64,000 nt of DNA from Hyphomicrobiales bacterium (GTDB lineage Bacteria; Pseudomonadota; Alphaproteobacteria; Rhizobiales; Aestuariivirgaceae): contig JANYHB010000001.1 in NCBI GenBank assembly GCA_025359265.1, positions 25,606 to 89,605 on the forward strand, read 5' to 3'. This document shows positions 1 through 9,476 of this stretch, piece by piece. Positions within the stretch are counted from its first letter, which is position 1. Each line of letters opens with the position of its first letter. The position numbers and the translations under genes are program-made. The notes beneath the pieces were generated by a model that worked only from the letters and a program-made list of their open reading frames with translations, was not told the DNA's origin and searched no databases.

Positions 1-1203
1 CTGGAAAGCAAATTCCATCAAGCTCAGAAAATGGAAGCCGTGGGCCAGTTGACGGGTGGCATTGCGCATGACTTCAACAACCTTCTGATGGTTGTAATGG
101 GCAATCTCCAATTGGTGGAGCAATTCGTTCAAGGCGATGAGCGGGCCCTGAAACGCATCCGCGCCGCCATTGACGCTGCCGACAAGGGCTCAGATCTAAC
201 GCGCCGCATGTTGGCCTATTCGCGCCAACAACCGTTGCACAATCGCGATCTGGAAGTGAACGATTTGCTGCTGTCCATGCAAGACATGCTGAAACAGGCG
301 CTAACCGCGGTAGTGGATTTGAGCATTATTCCAACCCCAGAAATTTGGCCCATCAAGGCTGATAAAACAATGTTGGAAACCGCAGTGCTCAATCTTGTCA
401 TCAATGCCCGCGATGCGATGGGCCCCAAAGGCGGAAAACTGATTATTGAGTGTGCTAACAAGAATTTAGACTCAGAATATGCGAAAGCAAATGAAGATGT
501 GGAAGTGGGCGACTATGTGGAACTGGTTGTCACCGACACGGGTTCTGGCATTGCGCCCGAAAATCTTGAAAAGGTATTCCAGCCTTTCTTTACCACCAAG
601 GGGCCAGAAGCGGGTTCAGGGCTGGGCTTGTCCATGATTTACGGCTTTGTGAAACAGTCAGGCGGCCACATCAAGATTTATTCGGAATTAGGCGTTGGTA
701 CTTCAGTGAAAATCTATCTGCCGCGCCTCACTGCCAAGCCGCAATTTCAAGCGCCGCAAAAGCTTGCCGAAATGCCAAAGCCGTTCGCCGTTATTGCCGA
801 TAACGACCCTGCGCCCCTCACCCGCAAAATGAAGGTTCTCGTGGTTGAAGACAACAGCTCAGTTCGTGAAGTTGCGGCCGCCATGGTTGAAGAAATGGGC
901 TTTGAAGCCATTACCGCATGCAGCGGCCCCGAAGGCTTGAAATCCATCGAAGCCAATCTTGACATAGACCTCGTTCTTTCAGATGTGATTATGGCGGGGG
1001 GCATGAATGGCCCAGAAATGGCATTGAAGGCGATGAAAATTCGCCCCGAGCTAAAGATTCTTTTCATGTCCGGCTATGCGCCTGGCTCGGTTCGCCAGAT
1101 GCAAGATCTGCCAGACACCATCGATTTGGTAAACAAGCCCTTCACGCGAAGCGACCTGACCGAAAAAGTCAAAAAAGCTCTCTCAATTGAGCAAGCCGCT
1201 TAG
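1..1203 (+). CDS. Hybrid sensor histidine kinase/response regulator, 5' truncated by window start
   Basis: Open in frame from base 1; HisKA motif GGIAHDFNNLL, HATPase motifs NLVINARDAM, DTGSGI and GSGLGLSM, C-terminal receiver domain (VLVVEDN, DLVLSDVIM, NKPF). Confidence 0.9.
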   Translation: MESKFHQAQKMEAVGQLTGGIAHDFNNLLMVVMGNLQLVEQFVQGDERALKRIRAAIDAADKGSDLTRRMLAYSRQQPLHNRDLEVNDLLLSMQDMLKQALTAVVDLSIIPTPEIWPIKADKTMLETAVLNLVINARDAMGPKGGKLIIECANKNLDSEYAKANEDVEVGDYVELVVTDTGSGIAPENLEKVFQPFFTTKGPEAGSGLGLSMIYGFVKQSGGHIKIYSELGVGTSVKIYLPRLTAKPQFQAPQKLAEMPKPFAVIADNDPAPLTRKMKVLVVEDNSSVREVAAAMVEEMGFEAITACSGPEGLKSIEANLDIDLVLSDVIMAGGMNGPEMALKAMKIRPELKILFMSGYAPGSVRQMQDLPDTIDLVNKPFTRSDLTEKVKKALSIEQAA

Positions 1204-1218
1204 TTCAGGCAAGGCGCA

Positions 1219-1247
1219 TTGACCGAAGCGCCGCGCATTGCCATATT
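1219..1247 (+). promoter_or_regulatory. Sigma70-like promoter of map (TTGACC-17 nt-CATATT)
   Basis: Hexamers read at 1219-1224 and 1242-1247 with 17-nt spacing; ATG at 1254. Confidence 0.45.
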
Positions 1248-1253
1248 GGCTCT

Positions 1254-2057
1254 ATGGGTATCGTTGAAGCATTACCGCACATTAAGTTGCAAGGCAAAGA
1301 AGCCTTTGCCGCGATGCGCAAGGCGGGTGCTTTAACAGCATTGGCCCTCGATGAGGTATTGCCGTTGGTACGTGCCGGAACGCCGACGCAAGCCATAGAT
1401 GATTTCTTCATGGCTTTTGCTGAAAAACACCACGTTCTTCCGGCCACTTTGAATTACCGGGGCTATCGGAAAGCCTGTTGCATTTCGCTCAACCACGTTG
1501 TGTGCCACGGAATTCCGGGGGAAAAGCCATTACATGAGGGCGACATTGTAAACATTGATCTCACTTTGATAGTTGACGGCTGGCATGGCGACAGCAGCCG
1601 GATGTATGCTGTGGGTGATATTTCGCGCGCGGCCGAACGTTTGGTTGATGTAACTTATGAAAGCATGATGCGCGGCATTGCTGCAGTGATGCCTGGTGGC
1701 TATTTGGGAGATATTGGTTTTGCTATCCAAACCTATGCGGAGGCTGAACGCTGTTCAGTGGTGCGTGATTTTTGTGGCCACGGTCTGGGCCAGGTATTTC
1801 ACGATCATCCGAACATACTACACTATGGCAAGCGCGGCGAAGGGGCAAAGCTGAAACCGGGCATGATTTTCACCATTGAGCCCATGATAAATTTGGGGAA
1901 AGCCAGCGTTAAAATATTGAGTGACGGGTGGACAGCTGTCACCCGAGATAAATCTCTGTCGGCGCAGTTTGAGCATACTGTGGGCGTAACCGAAACTGGC
2001 GTTGAGATATTCACATTGTCGCCTGGTGGCCATCACCGACCACATTTTAAAATTTGA
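1254..2057 (+). CDS. map: Type I methionine aminopeptidase
   Basis: Motifs CISLNHVVCHGIPG, GDIVNIDLTLIVDGWHGDSSRMY, GHGLGQVFHDHPNI, GMIFTIEPMI, QFEHTVGVTE. Confidence 0.95.
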   Translation: MGIVEALPHIKLQGKEAFAAMRKAGALTALALDEVLPLVRAGTPTQAIDDFFMAFAEKHHVLPATLNYRGYRKACCISLNHVVCHGIPGEKPLHEGDIVNIDLTLIVDGWHGDSSRMYAVGDISRAAERLVDVTYESMMRGIAAVMPGGYLGDIGFAIQTYAEAERCSVVRDFCGHGLGQVFHDHPNILHYGKRGEGAKLKPGMIFTIEPMINLGKASVKILSDGWTAVTRDKSLSAQFEHTVGVTETGVEIFTLSPGGHHRPHFKI

Positions 2058-2060
2058 GCC

Positions 2061-2807
2061 ATGCCAAAAGCCGCGGCTAGCAAAGCGTTGGCAGAAGACA
2101 AACCTAACGTGAATGGTTTGGAAGACTTTTCGTCGATTATCAGCCCAAGCGGCCACCGCGAGCGATTGCGAGACAGATTTCGCGTTGGCGGGGCTGCGGC
2201 CCTGCCTGATTATGAGCTGTTGGAAATGATATTGTTTCGCGCTGTAAAGCGCGGTGATACCAAGCCCTTGGCCAAAATGTTATTGGCCCGATTTGGATCA
2301 TTCGCCGAGGTGATCAGTGCCGCACCCGAGAGATTGCAAGAAGTCAAAGGAGTTGGCCCGGCAATCGTCACCGAGCTGAAACTCATTCAAGCCGCAGCTT
2401 TGCGTTTGTCACGCGCGGCGGTTATCAATCGACCTATGCTTTCATCCTGGAACGCCATTATAGATTATTGCCGCGCCGCCATGGCCTATGAAGATGTTGA
2501 AAGTTTTCGTTTGCTTTTCATGGACAAGAAAAACCAGTTGATCGCTGATGAAGTGCAACAGCACGGCACCGTGGATCACACACCAGTCTACGCCCGTGAA
2601 GTCATCAAGCGGGCGTTGGAACTTTCCGCTTCCGCCATCATCATGGTGCATAACCATCCCTCAGGTGATCCCACACCGTCTTATGCCGATATTGATATGA
2701 CCAAGAAGATTATTGCTGCTGGAGATAAGTTGGGTATTCTGGTGCAAGATCATATTATCATTGCCCGCAAGGGCCATGTAAGCATGCGCAATTTGCAAGT
2801 GATCTGA
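2061..2807 (+). CDS. radC: RadC/JAB-domain protein
   Basis: [11 protein letters not shown]-type N-terminus, helix-hairpin-helix GVGPA, JAMM motif [20 protein letters not shown]. Confidence 0.93.
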   Translation: MPKAAASKALAEDKPNVNGLEDFSSIISPSGHRERLRDRFRVGGAAALPDYELLEMILFRAVKRGDTKPLAKMLLARFGSFAEVISAAPERLQEVKGVGPAIVTELKLIQAAALRLSRAAVINRPMLSSWNAIIDYCRAAMAYEDVESFRLLFMDKKNQLIADEVQQHGTVDHTPVYAREVIKRALELSASAIIMVHNHPSGDPTPSYADIDMTKKIIAAGDKLGILVQDHIIIARKGHVSMRNLQVI

Positions 2808-2821
2808 GAAAGTATCAACAA

Positions 2822-3271
2822 ATGCCAATTCAAGTTATGCCCTTGGCGGCCGATCAAAAGCACCTTTGGTATCCTTTATGGCGCGGCTATCAGACTTTTT
2901 ACAAAGCCGATATTCCGGAAGCAGTAAGTGACCTCACTTGGGCGCGGTTGCTTGATGAGGCGGAAGGCATGGGCGGTGCGCTGGCTTGGGTAGACGGCAA
3001 AGCCGTTGGTTTTGTGCATCATATAATGCACCGCTCTTGTTGGACAGAGGGTGATTACTGTTACCTGCAAGACTTATTTGTAGCAGATGAAGCGCGGGGC
3101 CAAGGGATAGGCCGAAACCTGATTGAATATGTTTATGGGTACGCCAAAACGAAACGCTGCTCACGGGTGTATTGGTTGACCCATGAAACCAATACAGACG
3201 CCATGAAGCTGTATGACAACATTGCTACCCGCTCAGGCTTTATCCAATTTCGACATATGCTCGAACTTTGA
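2822..3271 (+). CDS. GNAT family N-acetyltransferase
   Basis: LQDLFVADEARGQGIGRNLIEYV acetyl-CoA binding motif. Confidence 0.9.
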   Translation: MPIQVMPLAADQKHLWYPLWRGYQTFYKADIPEAVSDLTWARLLDEAEGMGGALAWVDGKAVGFVHHIMHRSCWTEGDYCYLQDLFVADEARGQGIGRNLIEYVYGYAKTKRCSRVYWLTHETNTDAMKLYDNIATRSGFIQFRHMLEL

Positions 3272-4855
3272 TTTTATTTCGGTCAGCGCTTCGGGTGTGT
3301 CTGCATCCATCATGATGCCATCATGCTCTACCGCAATTTCAACAATGGCGTCGCGCCGCGTCTCTAATAGACTTCTCGCACCCCTATCCCCTTTGAGCGC
3401 CATCAAATCTGTAAAGTGTTCTTTGCCCCACAGCACCGGATTACCCAATTTGCGCCCGCGTGCGGGTGCTACCACTGTGCGAGCTTCATTAATATCAAAA
3501 GCCGCTATCATGCGTTTCATGTCATCACTTCGAATGAGAGGCATATCGCCCAGACAAACGAAGCATGCGTCAAAATTCTTCACGGCATTGATGCCCGCTG
3601 CAAGTGAACTGGCCAACCCTTCGGCATAATCGGGGTTGTGAACCAATTTAACGGAAGTATCCGCCAGAGCACTTTCAATCTGTGCCCGCTGATGGCCCGT
3701 GACCACCACAATCTCATCAACGCCGGATGCCTCAATCTGTGCAACCGTTTGCGCCAGCAGCGGCTTGCCATTGAGTTCAGCCAATAGCTTGTTGGATCCC
3801 ATTCGCGTTGATCTGCCCGCAGCCAGAACAATGGCCGCGATACGCGGTTTGATGGGCACACTAATTGTGCCCTCTCGTGGTTGTGGGCGTGAGGCAATTT
3901 CGGCCAACAGGCCGCCGGCACCAAGCGCCCTCACATCCTCACCTGTCACCTTTAGTCCAGCACATAACCGGTTCAAAACAAGGTCAAATCCGTTGATCTT
4001 GGGTGAGCGTGCACAGCTTGGAACACCAATTACCGGAACCGCGCCGAGTTGCCCCAGCATCAGCAAATTGCCCGGATCAACCGGCATGCCCAAATGGAGC
4101 ACTTTGCCTTTGGCAGCTTTGAGCGCGGCGGGCACGACATCAGCTCGGTCTACAATGGCCGAAGCACCAAATACCAAAATCGGCGAAAGCCCTTGCGCCT
4201 TCATTGCTGCAATGGCCTCGGCCGTTACAGTAACCTGATGTGCCACAACAGAGACAGCAGCGAGCTTGGAACCCAATCGAGCCAATCGGCCTGCCATGGC
4301 TTTTTCAGATTTAATGACGAGTGAAGGCTTGGTGGAAAGTGCCTGGGTTATGACTAATCCAACCCGCTGTGGTGTGAACGGCGCTACACGCACCAGCTTG
4401 TTGCGCTTCAACAGCGCCAACACTTTCTTCAGCGCGCCCGCAGGGGCGGCATAGGGAATGATTTTCACTGTGGCCAACATTTGCCGCGCAGTGACAACTT
4501 CATAGGACTTCAACGTCGCCACGGTGATGGCCTCATGCACGCGGTTGACTTTGTGCAGCATCACTTCATCTATTATGACAAGACCGCTCGCTTGCGCATG
4601 GAGGTTTGCCCTGCCCGTAAACGGCGCTTGCGTGGCAGCGCCAAGTCCACATATGGCTTCTGCAATCACGGCTGCGGCCTGATCTTCGGGCACATCAAGT
4701 TTCGTCAATTTAGCGGCAAGCACTTCAGCAATGGCTTGCTGTTTTAGCTGGTCAAGATCATCCGCCGAAAGTTTACGCCCCTTTTTAAGGCCGCCTGCCG
4801 AATGGGCAAGAATGGCACCCAAGGCTTTTTCTGTTTTCAACAAACCAAACTTCAT
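3233..4855 (-). CDS. Molybdopterin-binding domain fused to MobA-like/MocA NTP transferase
   Basis: C-terminal IAAIVLAAGRSTRMGSNKLLAELNGKPLL and CLGDMPLI nucleotidyltransferase motifs; N-terminal MoeA/MoaB-like MPT-binding region (VFGASAIVDRADVVPAAL, GMPVDPGNLLMLG). Confidence 0.87.
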   Translation of the reverse strand: MKFGLLKTEKALGAILAHSAGGLKKGRKLSADDLDQLKQQAIAEVLAAKLTKLDVPEDQAAAVIAEAICGLGAATQAPFTGRANLHAQASGLVIIDEVMLHKVNRVHEAITVATLKSYEVVTARQMLATVKIIPYAAPAGALKKVLALLKRNKLVRVAPFTPQRVGLVITQALSTKPSLVIKSEKAMAGRLARLGSKLAAVSVVAHQVTVTAEAIAAMKAQGLSPILVFGASAIVDRADVVPAALKAAKGKVLHLGMPVDPGNLLMLGQLGAVPVIGVPSCARSPKINGFDLVLNRLCAGLKVTGEDVRALGAGGLLAEIASRPQPREGTISVPIKPRIAAIVLAAGRSTRMGSNKLLAELNGKPLLAQTVAQIEASGVDEIVVVTGHQRAQIESALADTSVKLVHNPDYAEGLASSLAAGINAVKNFDACFVCLGDMPLIRSDDMKRMIAAFDINEARTVVAPARGRKLGNPVLWGKEHFTDLMALKGDRGARSLLETRRDAIVEIAVEHDGIMMDADTPEALTEIKSKFEHMSKLDKA

Positions 4856-5514
4856 GACAGGCCGAGGCGGAGTGCCTTTGTCATTTCGGCCATCACGGAA
4901 ACAGCAATTTCCGAAGCCCCAACAGCCCCAATGGATAGTCCAATCGGGCCGCTGATGCGTGTGCGTGTTACGTCATCAAATCCCATTTTAGAAAGCCGCT
5001 CATGGCGCGCGGCCTGCGTTTTCCTTGAACCCAAAGCACCGATATAAAACACGTCCGATTTCAGCGCCAGTTCCAAAGCCGGATCGTCAATCTTCGGATC
5101 ATGCGTCAACGCCATAAAACCTGTTCGGGCATCAAGCCCCAACTTCGGCAAAACGTCCTGCGGCCAATCGGCGCAAAGCGACACATTGGGAAAGCGCGCA
5201 GCGCTAGCGAATGCGCCGCGTGGGTCAATCACCGTAACGTCATAACCGCAAGACTGCGCGATGGGGATCACACTTTGGGCGATCAGTACGGCGCCGATGA
5301 TTACCAGGCGCAGCGGTGGATTGTAAATGGCAATGAACTCATCGCCAGCCATTGCAGCCTTGTCGAAGCGAAACGCTTTATCAAATTCGCTGCCGGCCGC
5401 CGCTTCAGAACGCGGCACAATCCGTTGCTCACCTGTGGCTGTATTGGTGACCATAGCCACAGCGCGGCGCTGCCTGCGCGCTTCAAGCAAACGGTTTAAC
5501 AGTTCTGCCTTCAC
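4852..5514 (-). CDS. XdhC family protein, C-terminal Rossmann domain
   Basis: LRLVIIGAVLIAQSVIPIAQSCGYDVTVIDPRGAFASAARFP and FYIGALGSRKTQAARHERL. Confidence 0.87.
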   Translation of the reverse strand: MKAELLNRLLEARRQRRAVAMVTNTATGEQRIVPRSEAAAGSEFDKAFRFDKAAMAGDEFIAIYNPPLRLVIIGAVLIAQSVIPIAQSCGYDVTVIDPRGAFASAARFPNVSLCADWPQDVLPKLGLDARTGFMALTHDPKIDDPALELALKSDVFYIGALGSRKTQAARHERLSKMGFDDVTRTRISGPIGLSIGAVGASEIAVSVMAEMTKALRLGLS

Positions 5515-5822
5515 ACCACGGTTTCCAAATAGATTTTAATGCGGCCGCCACACGCGAGCCCTACTCGCCAGGCGGTTTCATCCGCCACCCCAAATTCCAA
5601 AATCTTGGGGCCGCCCTTGGCGATCAATTCTTGCGCTTGCGATATCACTTCGCCTTCCACGCAACCACCAGAAACTGCCCCCTCAAAATTACCCTCTGCG
5701 TCCACAACCAACTGGCTGCCCACAGGCTGCGGCGCGGAACCCCAAGTTTCGATCACTGTGGCCAGCGCCACTTTGCGGCCCTCACCTAACCAGGCTGAAG
5801 CCGTTTCAAGCGCATTCATCAT
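5511..5822 (-). CDS. XdhC/CoxI N-terminal domain protein
   Basis: ALATVIETWGSAPQPVGSQLVV, GAVSGGCVEGEVI, CGGRIKIYLE; start chosen at the internal MM; overlaps next gene by 4 nt. Confidence 0.85.
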   Translation of the reverse strand: MMNALETASAWLGEGRKVALATVIETWGSAPQPVGSQLVVDAEGNFEGAVSGGCVEGEVISQAQELIAKGGPKILEFGVADETAWRVGLACGGRIKIYLETVV

Positions 5823-7039
5823 GAAGCCTCCATCCATTTTTCTGGATCATGCTGCGACTTTACAGCTTTGGCCAAACTCTTCGCAAGATCAGCCAAGCTA
5901 TCTAAGCTATGCACGGGCCGAAATTCATCCACGTGGGGCATGATGGCTCGGATACCAGCAGCAGCCGCCTCAAATTTTGCAAAACGCAACAAGGGGTTCA
6001 GCCAGATAATCCGCTTGGCGGCCCGGCGCAGACGCAACATTTCAGTTGAGAGTTGCTCAATATCATCACGCTCCAACCCATCCGTCATCAACAGCACTTG
6101 CGCGCCCCGCCCCAATACACGCCGCCCCCAATGGAAATTAAAATCCTTCAACGATGCGCCGATGCGCGTGCCACCCGACCAATCTTTTACATGAGCGGAA
6201 ACGCGTTCAACCGCCTCATCCACATCACGGCGCAGCAAATCGCGGGTGATGTTCGTCAAGCGAGTTCCAAACAAAAAAATATGGACGCGTGGAGTGTCCG
6301 CTGCCAGTGCGTGCAGGAAATGCAAAAAAATGCGGCTGTATTGCGCACAAGAACCAGAAATATCGCACAACACCACCAACGGCGGAACACGGGTTATCGG
6401 TGCCACATGTGAGAGAGCCAAAATGCCGCCACCATTGCGCAGCGACGCTCGCAATGTCCGGCGCATGTCAATGCGCCTGCCCCGCGCATTGGCTGCAAAA
6501 CGGCGCGTGCGTTGTTGGCGCTGCACCAGCCGCAACCGCGCAATGGCGGTTTTTGCGTCGGCCTGTTCAGACATTGTCATCTGCTCAAAATCTTTTTGCC
6601 GAAACACTTCATCAAGCGAGGCTGTGTAAGTGGCATCCACCTCCAACATGTGTTGTTTGCCCTGCTCTATATGCGGCGCATCTCGGTTTTCAAACATGGC
6701 CTCTGCCAAGCGCCTGAAGCCCGCCTGCTTTTTCTTCTCATCGGCCTTTCTGGCAATCTGTACATACATGAGCTGCATGAGTTGCTCGAGCATTTTGGGT
6801 TTTTTCCAAAACACATGAAACGCTTGATCAAACAATTCCCTCTGCTCACGCCGCTTCACGAAAACCGCGTGCAAAGTCCAATAAAAATCTTCACGCTTTC
6901 GTAAAGGTCCTGCCATGGCTGCTTCTAAGGCATCCAAAACGCTCGAAGGTCCAACAGGCAATCCGGCCTTACGCAACACGCGGCCAAAATGCATGATGTT
7001 GGCAGCCAGCTTGCCGCCGGCTTCAATTGGCTTTGGCAT
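5819..7039 (-). CDS. CoxE-like von Willebrand factor type A protein
   Basis: VVLCDISGSCAQYSR MIDAS-like motif, VLLMTDGLERDD, RIIWLNPLLR; start chosen at MPKPIEAG, downstream of the ORF start at 7108. Confidence 0.87.
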   Translation of the reverse strand: MPKPIEAGGKLAANIMHFGRVLRKAGLPVGPSSVLDALEAAMAGPLRKREDFYWTLHAVFVKRREQRELFDQAFHVFWKKPKMLEQLMQLMYVQIARKADEKKKQAGFRRLAEAMFENRDAPHIEQGKQHMLEVDATYTASLDEVFRQKDFEQMTMSEQADAKTAIARLRLVQRQQRTRRFAANARGRRIDMRRTLRASLRNGGGILALSHVAPITRVPPLVVLCDISGSCAQYSRIFLHFLHALAADTPRVHIFLFGTRLTNITRDLLRRDVDEAVERVSAHVKDWSGGTRIGASLKDFNFHWGRRVLGRGAQVLLMTDGLERDDIEQLSTEMLRLRRAAKRIIWLNPLLRFAKFEAAAAGIRAIMPHVDEFRPVHSLDSLADLAKSLAKAVKSQHDPEKWMEAS

Positions 7040-7943
7040 GACGGATTTCATCGCGGACTTGGTCCAATATGCGCTTGGCCTGAGAGCCTTCCATCTTGGC
7101 GATGTCATCTTGATATTTCAACAAAACCCCCAGCGTGTCATTAACCACTTGCGGGTTTAGCGTCACGCAATCCAATTCATGCAGCGCTGAAACCCAATCC
7201 AAAGTTTCGGCCACCCCCGGAACTTTATAGATATCACCTTTGCGTAGGGCCTGCACAAACCCCACAACTTCTTTAGAAAGTGACTCTGCAGCATCCGGTT
7301 TGCGCGCCCTGATGATCGCAAGCTCACGCTCGGCATCAGGAAAATCCACCCAATGATAGAGACAGCGCCGTTTCAAGGCGTCATGAATTTCGCGGGTGCG
7401 ATTAGAGGTCACAACAACAATTGGCGGTTCCGCTGCCTTGATTGTTCCGAGTTCCGGAATGGTTACTTGAAAATCAGATAATACTTCTAACAAATAGGCC
7501 TCAAAGGCCTCGTCGGCGCGGTCCAGCTCATCGATCAGCAAAATCGGCGCTTTGCCCCCATGGCCTTCTAATGCCTGCAATAATGCCCGCTTGATCAGAA
7601 AGCGTTCATCAAACACCGACGCTTGCAATTTGGATTTATCAACACTGCCCGCTGCCTCTGCCAGCCTGATCTCGATCATCTGGGCTGCATAGTTCCATTC
7701 ATAAACCGCCGAGGCAATATCCAACCCCTCGTAACATTGCAGTCGGATAAGTTTGCGCCCCAGCGCTTGCGCCAGAACCTTGGCAATCTCGGTTTTTCCA
7801 ACGCCCGCTTCACCTTCCAAAAACAAGGGCCGCCCCATTTTCAAGGCCAGATAAAGTATGGTGGCCAAATCCCTGCCCGCCACATAGCCATGGTCTGCCA
7901 AAAGCGCCTGGGTTTCATCAATTGAGGTGGGAGAAGGGTGCAT
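7023..7943 (-). CDS. MoxR/CoxD-type AAA+ ATPase
   Basis: Walker A LEGEAGVGKTEIAK, Walker B ILLIDELDRADEAFEAYLLE, VVVTSNRTREIHDALKRRC. Confidence 0.92.
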   Translation of the reverse strand: MHPSPTSIDETQALLADHGYVAGRDLATILYLALKMGRPLFLEGEAGVGKTEIAKVLAQALGRKLIRLQCYEGLDIASAVYEWNYAAQMIEIRLAEAAGSVDKSKLQASVFDERFLIKRALLQALEGHGGKAPILLIDELDRADEAFEAYLLEVLSDFQVTIPELGTIKAAEPPIVVVTSNRTREIHDALKRRCLYHWVDFPDAERELAIIRARKPDAAESLSKEVVGFVQALRKGDIYKVPGVAETLDWVSALHELDCVTLNPQVVNDTLGVLLKYQDDIAKMEGSQAKRILDQVRDEIRHAKAN

Positions 7944-8082
7944 GGGTCATCCGTTATGCACACCAGCCTAGGCTGAGAGCAAGGTTTGGGCAATGTGGCA
8001 ATTCGGATTGGGCTTTGACAATTATTTGTTAACGGATGAAACTATCCGCCAGTCTGCGGCGTATTACTGACAGGAGGCTCCA

Positions 8083-8496
8083 ATGAAGCGCTTGGTCTTA
8101 CTGTTCGCACTCTTCGCAACTCCAGCTTTGGCCCAAGACAGCCCGGCGGCCAACGACGCCTATAAAGCCATCATCACCCACCAGTTGCAGGCTATCGCTA
8201 AAGACGATGGTGAATCGGCTTATGCGGAAGCAGCTCCCAATGTGCGAAAGATTTTCCCATCTGCAGAAGTGTTCATGAATATGGTGCGCGGCGGCTATCC
8301 GCAGATTTACCATAACAAGCAATACAGTTTTGGTGATTCTGGCACTGATGCCTCTGGCAGACCTTATCAAAAGGTAGAAATTCTGAGCATGGATGGGGTG
8401 CGCTATGAAGGCATTTACTTCATGGAACGCCAACCTGATGGCAATTGGAAAATCTCAGGTGTGGTGATGACCCAGGTCGAAGGCTCTGACGCGTAA
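8083..8496 (+). CDS. DUF4864-like secreted protein
   Basis: Signal peptide MKRLVLLFALFATPALAQ; SD aggaggc upstream; overall pattern resembles DUF4864. Confidence 0.7.
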   Translation: MKRLVLLFALFATPALAQDSPAANDAYKAIITHQLQAIAKDDGESAYAEAAPNVRKIFPSAEVFMNMVRGGYPQIYHNKQYSFGDSGTDASGRPYQKVEILSMDGVRYEGIYFMERQPDGNWKISGVVMTQVEGSDA

Positions 8497-8515
8497 ACAC
8501 CTGCGGCGTTTTTAA

Positions 8516-8527
8516 GCCAAATTTGGC
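8516..8527. promoter_or_regulatory. 12-bp perfect palindrome GCCAAATTTGGC upstream of the carnitine-type operon
   Basis: Read directly; lies between the stop at 8496 and the start at 8592. Confidence 0.4.
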
Positions 8528-8591
8528 CTCATTTCTCTAGCAGTGGCGTGAACAATCGCATAGTTTGGGCGCTTGAGGAGAACCGCCCCAA

Positions 8592-9476
8592 ATGCAGCCC
8601 AAAGTTATCATCACCTGCGCGGTAACCGGCGCCGGAGACACGGTTGCCAAACATCCCACCATTCCCGTTACGCCCGAGCAGATAGCCAATGCGGCGCTTG
8701 AGGCTGCTTCGTCGGGTGCCACCGTGGTGCATTGCCATGTGCGTGACCCGAAAACCGGCAAAGGTTCGCGCCGCGTTGATCTTTACCGTGAGGTCATGGA
8801 ACGCATCCGCGCCAGGAACACCGAGGTCATTATTAACTTAACCGCGGGAATGGGCGGCGATTTGGTGATCGGAGATGGCGAAAGACCAATGGAATTTGGT
8901 GCGGGCACCGATGTGGTCGGGCCGCTCGAACGCTTGTTTCATGTCAAAGAACTGCGCCCGGAAATTTGCACGCTTGATTGTGGTTCGCTAAATTTCGGTG
9001 ATGGCAATGGTTTGGTGGTGCAAACTCCAACGCAATTGCGCGAACAGGCCCGCCTCATCAAATCCTATGGCACCAAACCGGAGATGGAGATTTTTGATTC
9101 CGGCAATTTGTGGTTTGCCAATCAATTGGTGAAGGAAGGCCTGATTGATGGCCCGCCGCTTTATCAACTCTGCCTCGGCATTCCTTGGGGTGCGCCTTAC
9201 AACCCTGAAACGATGGTCTATCAAAAATCCCAACTGCCGGCAGATGCGGTGTGGGCCAGCTTTGCCATTGGCCGGCAAGAATTCCACGCCGTGGCCCAAG
9301 CCGTTTTGCTTGGCGGCCACGTGCGCGTGGGATTGGAAGATAACCTTTATCTCGACAAAGGCGTATTCGCTTCCAATGGTTCGCTTACCGAAAAAGCCGT
9401 GAAGCTGATAGAGATGCTCGGCACCAAAGTGGCAACACCACAGGAGGGCCGAGCAATTTTGGGCCTAGAGAAATGA
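8592..9476 (+). CDS. BKACE (DUF849) beta-keto acid cleavage enzyme, probable 3-dehydrocarnitine cleavage enzyme
   Basis: [68 protein letters not shown]; adjacent to a carnitine 3-dehydrogenase-like gene. Confidence 0.92.
   Translation: MQPKVIITCAVTGAGDTVAKHPTIPVTPEQIANAALEAASSGATVVHCHVRDPKTGKGSRRVDLYREVMERIRARNTEVIINLTAGMGGDLVIGDGERPMEFGAGTDVVGPLERLFHVKELRPEICTLDCGSLNFGDGNGLVVQTPTQLREQARLIKSYGTKPEMEIFDSGNLWFANQLVKEGLIDGPPLYQLCLGIPWGAPYNPETMVYQKSQLPADAVWASFAIGRQEFHAVAQAVLLGGHVRVGLEDNLYLDKGVFASNGSLTEKAVKLIEMLGTKVATPQEGRAILGLEK

Noticed and set aside
3213-4238. Plus-strand ORFs of 138 and 179 aa within the MobA-like gene
   Set aside because: Shadow frames of the minus-strand coding sequence; Ser/Thr/Pro-rich with no domain evidence.
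8015-8048. TTGACA with CGGAT-GAAACT-ATCCG hairpin upstream of the DUF4864-like gene
   Set aside because: Good -35 but no convincing -10 at proper spacing; 5-bp stem too short to stand as a separate finding.
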